NCBI GenBank assembly: GCA_948434985.1 | Contig: CAOJFV010000006.1 | Location: 1 to 53,822, forward strand | Direction of reading: 5' to 3' | DNA: 53,822 nucleotides | From: an uncultured Clostridium sp. | Lineage (GTDB): Bacteria > Bacillota > Clostridia > TANB77 > CAG-508 | In this document: positions 8,176 through 17,671 of the stretch, piece after piece | Layout: every line of letters begins with the position of its first letter | Position numbering within the stretch: the first letter of the stretch is position 1 | Translations under genes and position numbers: made by a program | The notes under the pieces: model-generated | Database searches by the model: none | What the model was told of the DNA's origin: nothing | What the model saw: the letters and a program-made list of their open reading frames with translations, nothing else

Positions 8176-8757
8176 ATGGAAAAAATAAAGCAAATAAATT
8201 TAACAATATTTGAAGTAATAATTTTATTATTCATAAGTACAATAATGAAAAATGATTTAACAGAATCTATTTTAATTATTTTAGAATTTATAGTAATAAG
8301 AGCAATTAGAGATTCAATGCATTATGATAATACATATAAATGTATAGTAATGAGTACATTAATAATGGTGTCTAATTTTTTAGTATTAATGTATGGTTTT
8401 GATTTAGCTATAATAAGTACTTTCTTAAGTGCTATCTTTTTATCAAAAAGTAATAGTGGTAAGAGACTAAAAATTGGAGATATATTTGCAGAGGGATTTA
8501 TGTATAAGAAATCAAAATATGATAAAATGATAGAATTTAGAAGTAAACATATAAATGAAGAGAAAATGCAAGAATTTGAAAGACGATTAAATAAACATGC
8601 GCCAAAAGCATATATGTTTTACGAGATGAGAATTATAAAAGAAATGAAGTATAGAGAAATTGAAAAAGAATTAGAATGTGATAATAGAAAAATAACAGAT
8701 CAGTTAGACATAGCATTCTCTATATTTAGAACATATTTTGATATAGAAGATTAATAG
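8176..8757 (+). CDS. AgrB-like membrane domain fused to a C-terminal helix-turn-helix
   Basis: 192 aa. Residues 1-95 are hydrophobic and parallel the upstream protein, with MHYDNTYKC again giving H-x6-C. Residues 100-192 are soluble and charged, ending with a sigma-region-4-like HTH (YEMRIIKEMKYREIEKELEC then DNRKITDQLDIAFSIFRTYF). A peptidase-like membrane domain joined to a DNA-binding-like domain would be an unusual membrane-tethered regulator. Whether the cysteine centre is active is unknown. GAAGGGAA precedes the ATG. Confidence 0.55.
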
Positions 8758-8809
8758 GTTAGTAATTGAAGTGAATTCTTTAGAAGTTTACTTTAATTAC
8801 TAACCTATT
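8753..8809. terminator. 20-bp hairpin at end of AgrB-like operon
   Basis: A 20-bp near-perfect stem starts at the stop codon (8753-8772 with 8790-8809, one G-U). It is followed by A8, so it is not a classic plus-strand terminator. It may protect the 3' end or terminate minus-strand transcription. Confidence 0.5.
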
Positions 8810-8940
8810 AAAAAAAATTATGCTCCACACTAACTTTTGATATATTAATATGCTATAATGTAGAAAAAAGTCGAAGCAAAGGAGATTGTGTCACATAATA
8901 TAGTGAAATATAGACATACTACTTTTTAAGGTGATTTTAG

Positions 8941-9258
8941 ATGTTTATATTTTTAATAAAAGAATTGAGAGAGGAAAGGAAAATAACACAAGAAGAATTA
9001 AGTAAAAGAAGTGGTGTTTCAAGAAATTATATAGCAGAGTTAGAGAATAATAAAAAAGTGAATCCGAGTTTTGAAACAATATACAAAATTTCTATTGCAC
9101 TTGGAGTAGAAATCAGACAAATTTATGTCGCTACAAGCGACATTGCTAAACTAAAAAAACTATTACAAGAATCAATAGATGAAACGAAAATTAATAGTCA
9201 AGAAACTATAAAGATACGTCAGCTATTAGATAGATTAATCAATTTCAAAACGGAATAA
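8941..9258 (+). CDS. XRE-family regulator with C-terminal coiled coil
   Basis: 105 aa. The N-terminal HTH at residues 7-62 is plain: LREERKITQEELSKRSGVSR, NYIAELENNKKVNPS, then IALGVEIRQI. The C-terminal part (residues 63-105) is a short helical tail. AAGGTGATTTTAG precedes the ATG. It follows the AgrB-like operon but has its own leader (8810-8940), so it may be the local regulator of that locus. Confidence 0.85.
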   Translation: MFIFLIKELREERKITQEELSKRSGVSRNYIAELENNKKVNPSFETIYKISIALGVEIRQIYVATSDIAKLKKLLQESIDETKINSQETIKIRQLLDRLINFKTE

Positions 9259-9357
9259 AATGGAAATGAACAACTTGAAAAATCTGCATACTTCACCATT
9301 TTTTTACAGAATTGTCGAAAAGTTTTACTTGATTTTTGTAGGATAATGTAATAGAAT

Positions 9358-9439
9358 GTAAAAAGCAAATGAGATAAGATAGAAACCCTGGAAAGTTCCT
9401 CTATCTTACCTCACTAATACACATATACTAGGTATATGC
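9358..9439 (-). ncRNA. Candidate small RNA 2 (about 80 nt)
   Basis: The minus-strand promoter TTGACT (9474-9469), 17 bases and TATACT (9451-9446) is followed by a leader and a 12-bp stem (9412-9401 with 9382-9371) around an 18-base loop, then CTTTTTAC. It has the same loop length, the same closing AGATAG/CTATCT, the same loop word GAACTT and the same tail as candidate 1, so the two look paralogous. Confidence 0.55.
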
Positions 9440-9527
9440 ATTTATAGTATACCTCGTAATGTGCAAAAAGTCAAACAGATATTTTCGACAAAAAAGGAAA
9501 AAACTGGAAATGAAAAAGAGGTATGAT

Positions 9528-9686
9528 ATGGAAGAAAAAGTTTTAAAAGAATTGATGAAAGAAAGTAATACTAATGAACAAATGTTAAGATTATTAATAA
9601 GAATATGTAAAGATAATAATATAAAAGATATAAAAAGCGAAGTAAAAAAATATTTAAGAGCTAATAAAAAATATAATATTGATTAA
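9528..9686 (+). CDS. Small helical hypothetical protein, 52 aa
   Basis: Begins MEEKVLKELMKESNTNEQML and ends ANKKYNID; entirely helical and charged, with a possible coiled coil. I chose ATG 9528 because GAGG sits 6 bases before it; ATG 9510 (MKKRYD) is an alternative. No recognised family. Its 5' side abuts the promoter of small RNA 2 on the other strand. Confidence 0.5.
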   Translation: MEEKVLKELMKESNTNEQMLRLLIRICKDNNIKDIKSEVKKYLRANKKYNID

Positions 9687-9813
9687 ATTGAATTTAGAAG
9701 AACAATATTACATTTTTATTACAAAGCCCAAATTCATTGACTTACATTTTACAACAATGATATACTTATAATACCAAAATTGGACAATTTTAGAAACGAA
9801 TTTGGAGGTTAAA

Positions 9814-11548
9814 ATGCTATATTTTATCAAGCTTTTTAATAAAAAAACATTAATAGTAGTACTTGTTTTGTGTATGCTCACATATAGCATTATAGGATTA
9901 TTTAATGCTACAGAAGCTGCAAGTACATATACTCAATATGTTAAAAGTGGGATAGAAGCTTTCCCAGAAGATTATAAAAACTATTTAAAAGAAATACAAA
10001 GTTATCATCCTAATTGGACATTTGATGCATATTATACAGGAATAGATTGGAATGAACTAGTAGCAAATGAAACAGACCATGGACATAATAGAGTTATAAA
10101 TAGTGCAGATCCACTATGGAAGTGTAGTTGTGGAAATGTTGCAACAGGATATGCTTGTGCATCGGCTGATATAATCAAATATTATATGGATCCAAGAAAC
10201 TTTTTATCAAGTGATGTAAAAATATTTCAATTTTTAGAGATATCATATAATGAAAAAATTCATACAGTGCAGCGGAGTATCAAGCGTAATTAAAGGTACT
10301 TTTATGGAAAATAAAAAAGTAAAAGTTACAGTCGCAGGTATTGAAAAAGAGATGTCATATGAGGAAATTATCTTAGAAGCAGCAAAACAAAGCGGAATGA
10401 GTCCTTATAGTATAGCAACAAAAATAATACAAGAAGTTGGCTCAAAAGGTAGCGATTCAGTTACTGGAAAATATTCTGGATATGAAGGATACTACAATTT
10501 TTATAATTATGCAGCAAGTGATGGGGGAAGCCCTATTGCAAAAGGATTAGAGTATGCTAAAAATGGGACACCTAGTATGACACAAGAGAAAAAAAATGAA
10601 TTACTAATACCATGGAATGATCAATATAAAGCAATTGTTGGAGGAGCAAAACTACTTGCAAATTCATATACCAATGCAGGACAGAATACAGCATATTTTT
10701 ATAAATGGGATGTAGTAGGTGTTACAATATTAAAATCTGGACAATCACAAACTATAAGCTCTAGTAAATGTTTTAGACACCAATATATGACAAACATTCA
10801 AGATCCAACAAGCCAAACAAGTAAACTATATAATACATATGTTAATGCAAATATAATTAATGAAAAACTAAACTTTGTTATACCAATATATAATAATATG
10901 CCAAAAACAAATAAATTGCCAAGCAATATTAACGAAGAAAGCGGAAAAATGTATTATATGACAGGGACAGGAGTAAGAGTAAGAAGTACTCCATCAACAT
11001 CTGGTAGAATACTCGCAACTATGAACACATTAGATGAAAAAGTAATGGTCATCCAAAGGAAATGTACATATGCAGATGGATATGATTGGGACAAAGTAAA
11101 ATTATCTTCAGGTGTAGAGGGATATATTGCAAGTAAATATTTAGCTCCATGTGAAGAGGAAAAAATAGCAAAAATAGAAGGAAATAATGTAAAAGCTATA
11201 CCAAATATAACGGCAAAGCAAATGGCAAATGAACTTGGGATTACATCGTATGAAATTACAAAAGATGGAAAGAAAATAGCAGATACAGAAAAAATTGGTA
11301 CAGGATATAAACTAAAAGATACAAAGAATAATAAAGAATATATTTTGGTAGTGCTAGGAGATGTGAATGGTGATGCTTATATAGATTCAGATGACTTATT
11401 AGTTACAAAGATGGCATTATTAGAAACAACAAAATTGAATGAAACGAAGAAGAAAGCAGCCGATATAACTAAAGATGGAAATGTCGATTCTGATGATTTA
11501 TTACAATTAAAAAGATTTTTATTAGATCAAATAAAAATAAATATTTAA
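9814..11548 (+). CDS. Secreted glucosaminidase with SH3 and dockerin-like modules (one CGG +1 site)
   Basis: A peptidoglycan-cleaving endo-beta-N-acetylglucosaminidase (LytG-like), 577 aa if read through one +1 shift at CGG 10273-10275. The start at ATG 9814 has GGAGG upstream, and a signal peptide (residues 1-32) ends near ATEAAS. Without the shift the frame ends just after the site at about 160 aa. With it the protein reads HTVQ-GVSSVIKGTFM, as expected for the family (helical repeat before the catalytic SGMSPYSIATKIIQE segment). An SH3-type module (YMTGTGVRVRSTPSTSGRI) and a C-terminal dockerin-like pair (DVNGDAYIDSDD and DITKDGNVDSDD) follow. The dockerin suggests docking to a cohesin partner elsewhere in the genome. 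Confidence 0.85.
10273..10275 (+). other. CGG +1 recoding site, glucosaminidase
   Basis: Preceding codon CAG, CGG then A. Skipping C10273 reads Gly (GGA) and opens 425 further codons. Confidence 0.85.
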
Positions 11549-11562
11549 AGGTGGGAAGAGAA

Positions 11563-13200
11563 ATGAAAAAAGTTATAAAGATTTCACTATTTATAACAAT
11601 TATGTTTATGAGTTTATTTATTACTTCAAAGGTAGAAGCAGCAACGGCAACAATTACAGCGGATAATAAAGAAGTAGAAGTTGGAGGCAAAGTAACTTTA
11701 TCAATCAATATAAATGCAGCTTCTTGGAGCTTAACAGCAAGTGGAGATGGAATAGCAACAAAAAAATATGCTGATGTTACATCTGATGGAATGGTAGGAA
11801 ATAAAACAGAAACTATAAATTTAGATACATCTGTAGTAGGGAAAAAAATAATAAAATTAATAGGGACTGTATCTGAACCTTCAGGAGAAGGAACAAAGAA
11901 AACGGACATTAATACTTCTGTAACAGTAACAGTTAAAGAAAAAACACAAGCAGAAAATCCAAATAATCCAACTGATAATAATGGAAATAGTAATACATCA
12001 GGAGGTAATACTTCAAGTGGAACTCAAACACCAAATCCAGAACCTGAAAAAGTTAAATTACAATCATTAAAAATTAATAGTACTACATATATAAAACAAT
12101 TAAAAACAAATTTATCTGTTACAGTAGAAGACCAAGAAGAAATTACATTACTTCCAAAAACAAGCGATGGTTCATTATGTACAATTACTAATAGTACAAA
12201 TAAAGAAACACATAAAATTAAAAGTGGAGCATCACAAAAGGTTAAATTAAATGAAGGAACTAACAAGATAACAATTACTGGAAGTTTTGATGAAACATAT
12301 ACAATAATAGTAACTAATAAAAAGAAAGAAGAAGAAACACCACCAAATGTTATAGACGAGAAAGAAGAGACAAAAGTTACTTTAAAAAGTTTAACTATTA
12401 AAGGTATTAATGAAGAAGATGAAAAAGTAGACTTTGTGTTAACACCAGACTTTTCAAGTGAAGTTTATGAATATAGTTTAAACATACCAAAAGAACAAAA
12501 TTATATTACAGAATTAGATATTGAAGCAATTGGAGATAAAGAAGAATATACAATTGAAATTAAAGGGAATGAGAATCTAGATTACGGAGAAAATATTATA
12601 ACTATAATTGTAAAATCAAAAGATGGAGAAAAAACAGCTGAATATAAAATTAAAGTAAATAAAGAAGCTGAAGAAATAGAGGCTGTTACTACACCAGTTA
12701 AAGATGAAACACCAAACACAGGGGGAGATGACTCAAAAACTATTATAAAAGTAGTAATAGTAGGAGTTATAGCATTAATAGCTGTAGTAGCAATTATATT
12801 TGTTTTAATTAAATATAGAAACAAAAAAGAAAATGATGAAGAGACAGAATCATTTGATAATAATCAACTAGAATATGAAAAAGAAAAGGTTTTAGAAGAT
12901 TTAGCAAGAAATAGGAAATTAAGAAAAGAAGAGAGTGCATCAAAAATTGATTTTGAAGAAAATATTGAAGTAGAAACAAAAGAAGAACCTACTGGAGAAA
13001 AGTCTTACAATGATGAAAAAGAGAATAAAGCAAAAGGAATTGATTTTGCAGGCATATTAAAAAATAAAATAACAGAAAAAAATGAAATTAGTAATAGAAA
13101 AAGAATGTCAAAAAATGAAGAAAATGACGATGTAGAAGATACATTTGAAGTATTAAAAGAAGAAAATACAACTTCAAGAAAAAGAGGAAAACATTTCTAA
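11563..13200 (+). CDS. Cell-surface protein with cadherin-like beta-sandwich repeats
   Basis: 545 aa. Signal peptide at residues 1-27 (cleavage near KVEAAT), an Ig-like N-terminal domain, a Ser/Asn/Pro/Gly linker near residue 130-150, two cadherin-like beta-sandwich modules (LQSLKINSTTYIKQ and LKSLTIKGINEEDEKV starts), one membrane helix near residues 395-417 (VVIVGVIALIAVVAIIFVLI) and a long charged cytoplasmic tail. ATG 11563 is preceded by AAGGTGGG. It lies 14 bases after the glucosaminidase stop, so the two are probably an operon for cell-wall surface work. No in-frame CGG. Confidence 0.75.
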   Translation: MKKVIKISLFITIMFMSLFITSKVEAATATITADNKEVEVGGKVTLSININAASWSLTASGDGIATKKYADVTSDGMVGNKTETINLDTSVVGKKIIKLIGTVSEPSGEGTKKTDINTSVTVTVKEKTQAENPNNPTDNNGNSNTSGGNTSSGTQTPNPEPEKVKLQSLKINSTTYIKQLKTNLSVTVEDQEEITLLPKTSDGSLCTITNSTNKETHKIKSGASQKVKLNEGTNKITITGSFDETYTIIVTNKKKEEETPPNVIDEKEETKVTLKSLTIKGINEEDEKVDFVLTPDFSSEVYEYSLNIPKEQNYITELDIEAIGDKEEYTIEIKGNENLDYGENIITIIVKSKDGEKTAEYKIKVNKEAEEIEAVTTPVKDETPNTGGDDSKTIIKVVIVGVIALIAVVAIIFVLIKYRNKKENDEETESFDNNQLEYEKEKVLEDLARNRKLRKEESASKIDFEENIEVETKEEPTGEKSYNDEKENKAKGIDFAGILKNKITEKNEISNRKRMSKNEENDDVEDTFEVLKEENTTSRKRGKHF

Positions 13201-13209
13201 AGGACTAAA

Positions 13210-13232
13210 GAAGGTGGCTAAAATCCACCTTC
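13210..13232. terminator. Hairpin between surface protein and mutS2 ends
   Basis: GAAGGTGG (13210-13217) pairs with CCACCTTC (13225-13232), between two converging genes. T tracts are weak on both sides. Confidence 0.55.
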
Positions 13233-15599
13233 TATTTCAATTCTACAACAGTGACTCCGCATTTCACCTTCACCATAAGTACCAAGTCTATAACTTTTTA
13301 TATGTGGATTTGTTTTTAAGAATTTATGAATTCCTTTTCTTAAAATACCAGTTCCTTTACCATGAACAATTCGAACAGTTTGTAATTTGGCAAGGCTAGA
13401 GTCATCTAAATATTTGTCAATAGCAAAAATTGCTTCTTCTACATTGTATCCAATAACATTAATCTCACTAGTTGCACTTCTTGTTTTATTTGTTTTATAA
13501 GAAGTGTTGTTATTGTTTTGTTTTACAGAATTACTTATATTAGATTTTGCAATATTAGATAAATTTACCATCATTTTAACACTACCAATTTGTACTTGTA
13601 TTTCATTTGATTTATTAACTAAAGAAGTTACTATTCCATTCTGATTTAAGTTTTTAATAAAAACAGGCATACCAATATAAATTTCATATTCGCTAATATT
13701 TGATATTTGTTCATCTGCACTAGTAGAATGTGTAACTGTTTCTTTTATAGAAGAGTTTAAAGTGTTTCTAATATTATTCAAGTTTTTTAAAGAACTGTTA
13801 TCAGCATTATTGATTTCTTGTATGGCATTACTTACTTTAAGTTTTGCATCTTCTAATAATTTTCTTGCTTCGATTTTTGCTTTTTCTATAATAGTATTTT
13901 CTTTTTCTTTTAAGTTACTATTTTTTGTTTCATATGATTTTCTTAAAAGCTCTGCTTGTACTAGATTTTTTTCTATTTCTTCTTTTTCTTTTTCAATAGC
14001 GATTTTATCATCATATATATTTTTTAATAACTCTTCAGTACTAATATCATTAGAACTTATAAAACTACTTGCTCTTTCTATTATTTTTTCGGGAAGTCCA
14101 AGCTTTTTACTAATAGAAAAGGCATTACTTTTACCAGGAAGTCCAATTAATAATTTATATGTTGGTTTAAGATTTTCCAAGTCAAATTCAGAACTAGCAT
14201 TTTCAAAACCATTATGTACCAAGCAATAGTTTTTTATTTCTGGATAGTGAGTAGTGGAAATGACAAGACTGCCTTTATTAAAGAATTCTTCCAAGATACT
14301 AATTGCAAGAGAACTACCTTCAATTGGGTCTGTTCCGTGAGCCTAATTCATCTAGTAAAACTAAGCTATTTGAAGTAGAACCATTTAGTATTTCTATAAT
14401 ATTAGTCATATGTGCAGAAAATGTACTTAAAGATTCCTGAATACTCTGTTCATCACCAATGTCTGCAAATATATTGTCAAACACATATATACTACTTTTA
14501 TCTTTTGCAGGTATGTGAAGACCACTACAAGCCATTAAACTAAGTAAACCGAACAGTCTTTAAAGTTACAGTTTTTCCACCAGTATTTGGACCTGTAATT
14601 ACTAATGTAGAAAAATTGATTCCAAGGTTTATATTAATGGGTACTACAGAATTTTCATCTATAAAAGGATGTCTTGCGGATATTAGATTTATAAATTTAT
14701 CGTCATTTAATTCTGGTTCTATAGCATTTAATTTAATAGAATATTTAGCTTTAGCAAATATAAAATCTAGTTTTCCTATAAGCTCTACATCTGTTTTTAA
14801 TTCAGATACAATAGGGAAAAGTAGAGTAGATAATTTAAAAAGAATTTTTTCAATTTCTTTTAATTCATCTAGTTTTAAATTTGCAATTTCATTATTTAAT
14901 TCAAAAATATTCATAGGTTCAATAAATACAGTAGAACCACTTGCAGAAATATCATGAACAAATCCTTTAATCATCGTTCTATATTCTTCTTTTACAGGAA
15001 CAACATAACGGTCATTTCTGATTGTAATTACACTTTCTTGTATATATTTAGAGTATGATGATGAATGGATAAAATAATTTAATTTATCTTTTATAGTTTG
15101 TTCTAAATTCCTTTGTTTTCTCCTAATATTCAAAAGTTCACTTGAAGCATTGTCTGATATATTGTCTTCATCTAAAATACATTTTTCAATTTCAGTACCG
15201 AATACATGGATTTATATAAAATGAAGAAAAATATTTATCTAGAATAGGGAATGATGTGTTACTATCTTTATTATCTTCTAAAAAATATTCTTTTAAATTG
15301 TTTGATAGTTTTAAAATACGTACAACTTCTAATAAGTTTTTTGCATTTAGGGAAGAACCACTTTGTAACATCTTTTGGATATAATCAAAATCTATAATTT
15401 CTACGAATGTTGGAAGTTTCTTTTTATATATTAATGTGGTTGCTTCCGTAGTTTCTTTTAAAAGATAAGAAACTACTTCTTTTTTGTTTTCAGGATGTAA
15501 ATCTTTAGCTATAGCTTTTCCAATATTTGTTACGCAATAATCGCGTAAAATATTTGTTATTTTATTAAATTCTAATTTTTCAGTATAATTTATATGCAT
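13232..15599 (-). CDS. mutS2: MutS2 endonuclease/ATPase with four CGG +1 sites
   Basis: MutS2, 787 aa after four +1 shifts, the usual family length. In Bacillus subtilis MutS2 also acts on collided ribosomes. The start at 15599 has AAAGGAG upstream. Shifts at CGG 15200-15198 (INPCI-GTEIEK), 14551-14549 (TLKTV-GLLSLMA), 14337-14335 (LDELGS-GTDPIEG) and 13259-13257 ([13 protein letters not shown], then stop) each restore conserved MutS2 sequence. Visible parts: Walker A ([11 protein letters not shown]), the GSGTDP segment, a lysine/glutamate coiled coil, and the C-terminal Smr nuclease ([15 protein letters not shown]). Ordinary translation would stop within a few codons of the first site, or after about 20 for the last. 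Confidence 0.93.
13257..13259 (-). other. CGG +1 recoding site 4, mutS2
   Basis: Preceding codon ATG, CGGA. The shift restores the MutS2 C-terminus GVTVVELK and its stop. Confidence 0.85.
14335..14337 (-). other. CGG +1 recoding site 3, mutS2
   Basis: Preceding codon TCA, CGGA. The shift restores LDELGSGTDP. Confidence 0.9.
14549..14551 (-). other. CGG +1 recoding site 2, mutS2
   Basis: Preceding codon GTT, CGGT. The shift restores KTVGLLSLMA. Confidence 0.9.
15198..15200 (-). other. CGG +1 recoding site 1, mutS2
   Basis: Preceding codon ATT, CGGT. The shift restores the segment [12 protein letters not shown]. Confidence 0.88.
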
Positions 15600-15684
15600 A
15601 TGTACTCCTTTTTTTATTAATATTACCATTATACTACAAATATATTACAAACAAAATATATTTGATAAAAAATATAAAAAAGTA

Positions 15685-15713
15685 TTGCAAAAAAATAAAT
15701 TATGTAGTATAAA
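15685..15713 (+). promoter_or_regulatory. Promoter of LPXTG protein gene
   Basis: TTGCAA (15685-15690), a 17-base spacer and TATAAA (15708-15713), about 50 bases before the ATG at 15771. Confidence 0.65.
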
Positions 15714-15770
15714 TATTTTTAGAATAAGAATAATATTATTAAATAAATAAAAGTAAGTGAGGGAATTCAT

Positions 15771-16088
15771 ATGACAAATTTAAAAAAAGTTTTTTTAATG
15801 ATGGTGGTAGTAATTTTATTAGGAACAACAGTAGCATTTGCTACAAACGATAACACAATAGTAATAACTGGAGATGAACAAACACCAGTACCAACTACTC
15901 CAACAGAAAATACCAATACTGAGACTAACACAAATACAAGTATTCCTACTAATAATACAAGCACATACACTAATACTAATTTACCACAAACTGGTGAGAA
16001 TGACTATATAATAATATTAACAATAGCTGTATTTGCAATATCAGCAGTTTATGCTTATAAAAAAATTAGTGATTACAAAAATATTTAG
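15771..16088 (+). CDS. Small LPXTG-anchored surface protein
   Basis: 105 aa. Signal peptide (residues 1-25, FAT-ND), a Thr/Asn/Pro-rich stalk with many NTNT repeats, then the sortase signal LPQTGE at about residue 74, a hydrophobic helix and a basic tail (KKISDYKNI). It is exported and covalently attached to the cell wall by a sortase. The sortase gene lies just downstream on the other strand, so this is a likely substrate. GTGAGGG precedes the ATG. Confidence 0.82.
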   Translation: MTNLKKVFLMMVVVILLGTTVAFATNDNTIVITGDEQTPVPTTPTENTNTETNTNTSIPTNNTSTYTNTNLPQTGENDYIIILTIAVFAISAVYAYKKISDYKNI

Positions 16089-16113
16089 TTAGAGTATTAA
16101 TAATATAGTTCAT

Positions 16114-16141
16114 AAAGAGGGTTGGAGTTTTAACCTTCTTT
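16114..16141 (+). terminator. Terminator of LPXTG gene
   Basis: AAAGAGGGTT (16114-16123) pairs with AACCTTCTTT (16132-16141), with one G-U pair. Confidence 0.65.
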
Positions 16142-16152
16142 AAATGATTTAG

Positions 16153-16194
16153 AAAAGCAACTGATAAAAGAATTATACTTTTTCAGTTGCTTTT
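16153..16194. terminator. Bidirectional terminator overlapping sortase stop
   Basis: AAAAGCAACTGA (16153-16164) pairs perfectly with TCAGTTGCTTTT (16183-16194). The sortase stop codon lies in the loop. Confidence 0.75.
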
Positions 16195-16852
16195 ATTATT
16201 CTTCTTCTATTTTTTATATTATTGCAGGTGATTAAAGTAATTTCTCTTTTTCCGTTTGTATCTTGATTCATACATTCTAAATCATCATAATTAGTTTCAT
16301 AGCTTGAATATACTGAATAATTAACCTTTCCTCCGCGATAAATCAAATATCGTTATAATATCACCATTTGATAAATTTTTTAACCTACTAAAAAACTTAT
16401 AACTATTGTAATTATGACCAGCAATACACATATTTCCAACTTCATTTGGCATAGGTCCATAAAATCTACAAGGAGCAATTTTTAATAAATCATTATTATA
16501 GCTTGATATAATAGGATAATTTATATTGATACTCTTAATTTCAATTAATCCAATTACATTAAAATTAGTTCCTTCAGCTATATACATATTACCGAGAAGA
16601 GATACTTGTAGTAGAATAAGTTGCAGTATCACTATAAAGAGTTGTTATGTTAAAGTTATTTGCTAATTTTTGCGAAACAGCTTCTTTTTTATTATTTTCA
16701 TACAAGGAATAAGCATAATATGAACTAATAGATACTGCAATTATACTACAAACTATAAATTGGAATTTAAAAAAAACAGACTTTTTTCTTTTTTTATTCA
16801 TAGATGGGGTTAAATTATTATCTTTTTTATAAGTAGATAAAATTTGATTCAT
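16173..16852 (-). CDS. Sortase with two CGG +1 sites
   Basis: Membrane-anchored transpeptidase that attaches LPXTG proteins to the wall, 225 aa after two +1 shifts. One membrane helix (residues 26-46), then the sortase barrel. The catalytic His lies in NMCIAGHNYN. Shift 1 at CGG 16594-16592 gives STTSISS-GNMYIAEG; in frame 0 the next codon is TAA. Shift 2 at CGG 16335-16333 gives TIFDLS-GGKVNYSVYSS and brings in the active-site Cys (ITLITCNN) plus a downstream basic run with NRRR, so the catalytic end exists only after both shifts. GGGAGG precedes ATG 16852. The substrate gene is convergent at 15771. Confidence 0.88.
16333..16335 (-). other. CGG +1 recoding site 2, sortase
   Basis: Preceding codon TCG, CGGA. 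The shift is needed to reach the catalytic Cys (TLITC). Confidence 0.88.
16592..16594 (-). other. CGG +1 recoding site 1, sortase
   Basis: Preceding codon TCT, CGGT; frame 0 is CGG TAA. Confidence 0.88.
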
Positions 16853-17004
16853 ATTTTCCTCCCAAAAAATTAATATACAAATATTTTTTCTTTTTTAAGG
16901 GAAAATATTTATAAAAGGCATAAAAAATCGAATTTACAAAAATGTAAAAAATAACAATTCATAACTAATAGGATAAGCTGCAATATTAATAAATTATGTA
17001 AAAA

Positions 17005-17032
17005 TCCCAGTCAATCTTATAAGTGACTGGGA
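17005..17032 (-). terminator. Terminator of ferritin-like gene
   Basis: TCCCAGTCA (17005-17013) pairs with TGACTGGGA (17024-17032). A T tract follows on the minus strand. Confidence 0.7.
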
Positions 17033-17083
17033 GTACAAATAATTTGTATTAAGCTATGAAGTATTACAGTTAATGTAAATATA

Positions 17084-17515
17084 TTATAAAAAGGTTTTAA
17101 GTTTTTCAACACTGTTTTCCTGCATCTTTACAAAATTATCTAAAATTTGTACTATTTCTGCATCAGCATTTGGGTTATTGTTTAATAATTTTCTACATTC
17201 AATTATACCCATTGTAGTACCTTGAATTAACATATCAGCAATATGAGAATTACTTTTATCTTTTATAGTATTCATTTGAATACCAGTCCAAGACATAGTT
17301 TTTGCCATAATATCATTATCGTTTGGGATATCTCCATATTTTTGATATACGTTATTTACTTGCTCTAATATGTTTCCATATTCATTATATTGGTAAGTTA
17401 AATTGTCTTTAAAATTTTCATCACCAACTTTTTCGGCTACATATGAAATACTATCCATACCCATTTTTGCACCTTTGTGAATTTCATCTAAGATAGATTT
17501 ATTATTTTTATCCAT
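17084..17515 (-). CDS. Helical, possibly ferritin-like/DUF2383-type protein
   Basis: 143 aa from ATG 17515 (GGAGG upstream). All-helical, with regularly spaced acidic and His residues (ILDEIHKGAKMGMDSISYVA, DEIVQILDNFVK type segments). The pattern resembles four-helix-bundle stress or spore-coat-like proteins, but I see no complete di-iron motif. Stands alone with its own terminator at 17005-17032. Confidence 0.5.
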   Translation of the reverse strand: MDKNNKSILDEIHKGAKMGMDSISYVAEKVGDENFKDNLTYQYNEYGNILEQVNNVYQKYGDIPNDNDIMAKTMSWTGIQMNTIKDKSNSHIADMLIQGTTMGIIECRKLLNNNPNADAEIVQILDNFVKMQENSVEKLKTFL

Positions 17516-17671
17516 AATTAAAACCTCCATAATTTTATATGCTTATAGTATGAACAAAAAGTCTTAAGTTAATACGTTGATTAGAGTATTTTGAACAAGA
17601 AAAATATTTGACAAATTGTATTGCATAAATTTTGGGAATATGATAAATTTAAATACGAAGGTGGTGAGAAT

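Noticed and set aside
13232..15599. mutS2, addA, sortase and others as pseudogenes
   Set aside because: All 18 breaks are of one type, at CGGW, in the same codon phase, and the protein resumes perfectly. Essential genes such as rsgA and prmC are included. Random decay would not look like this.
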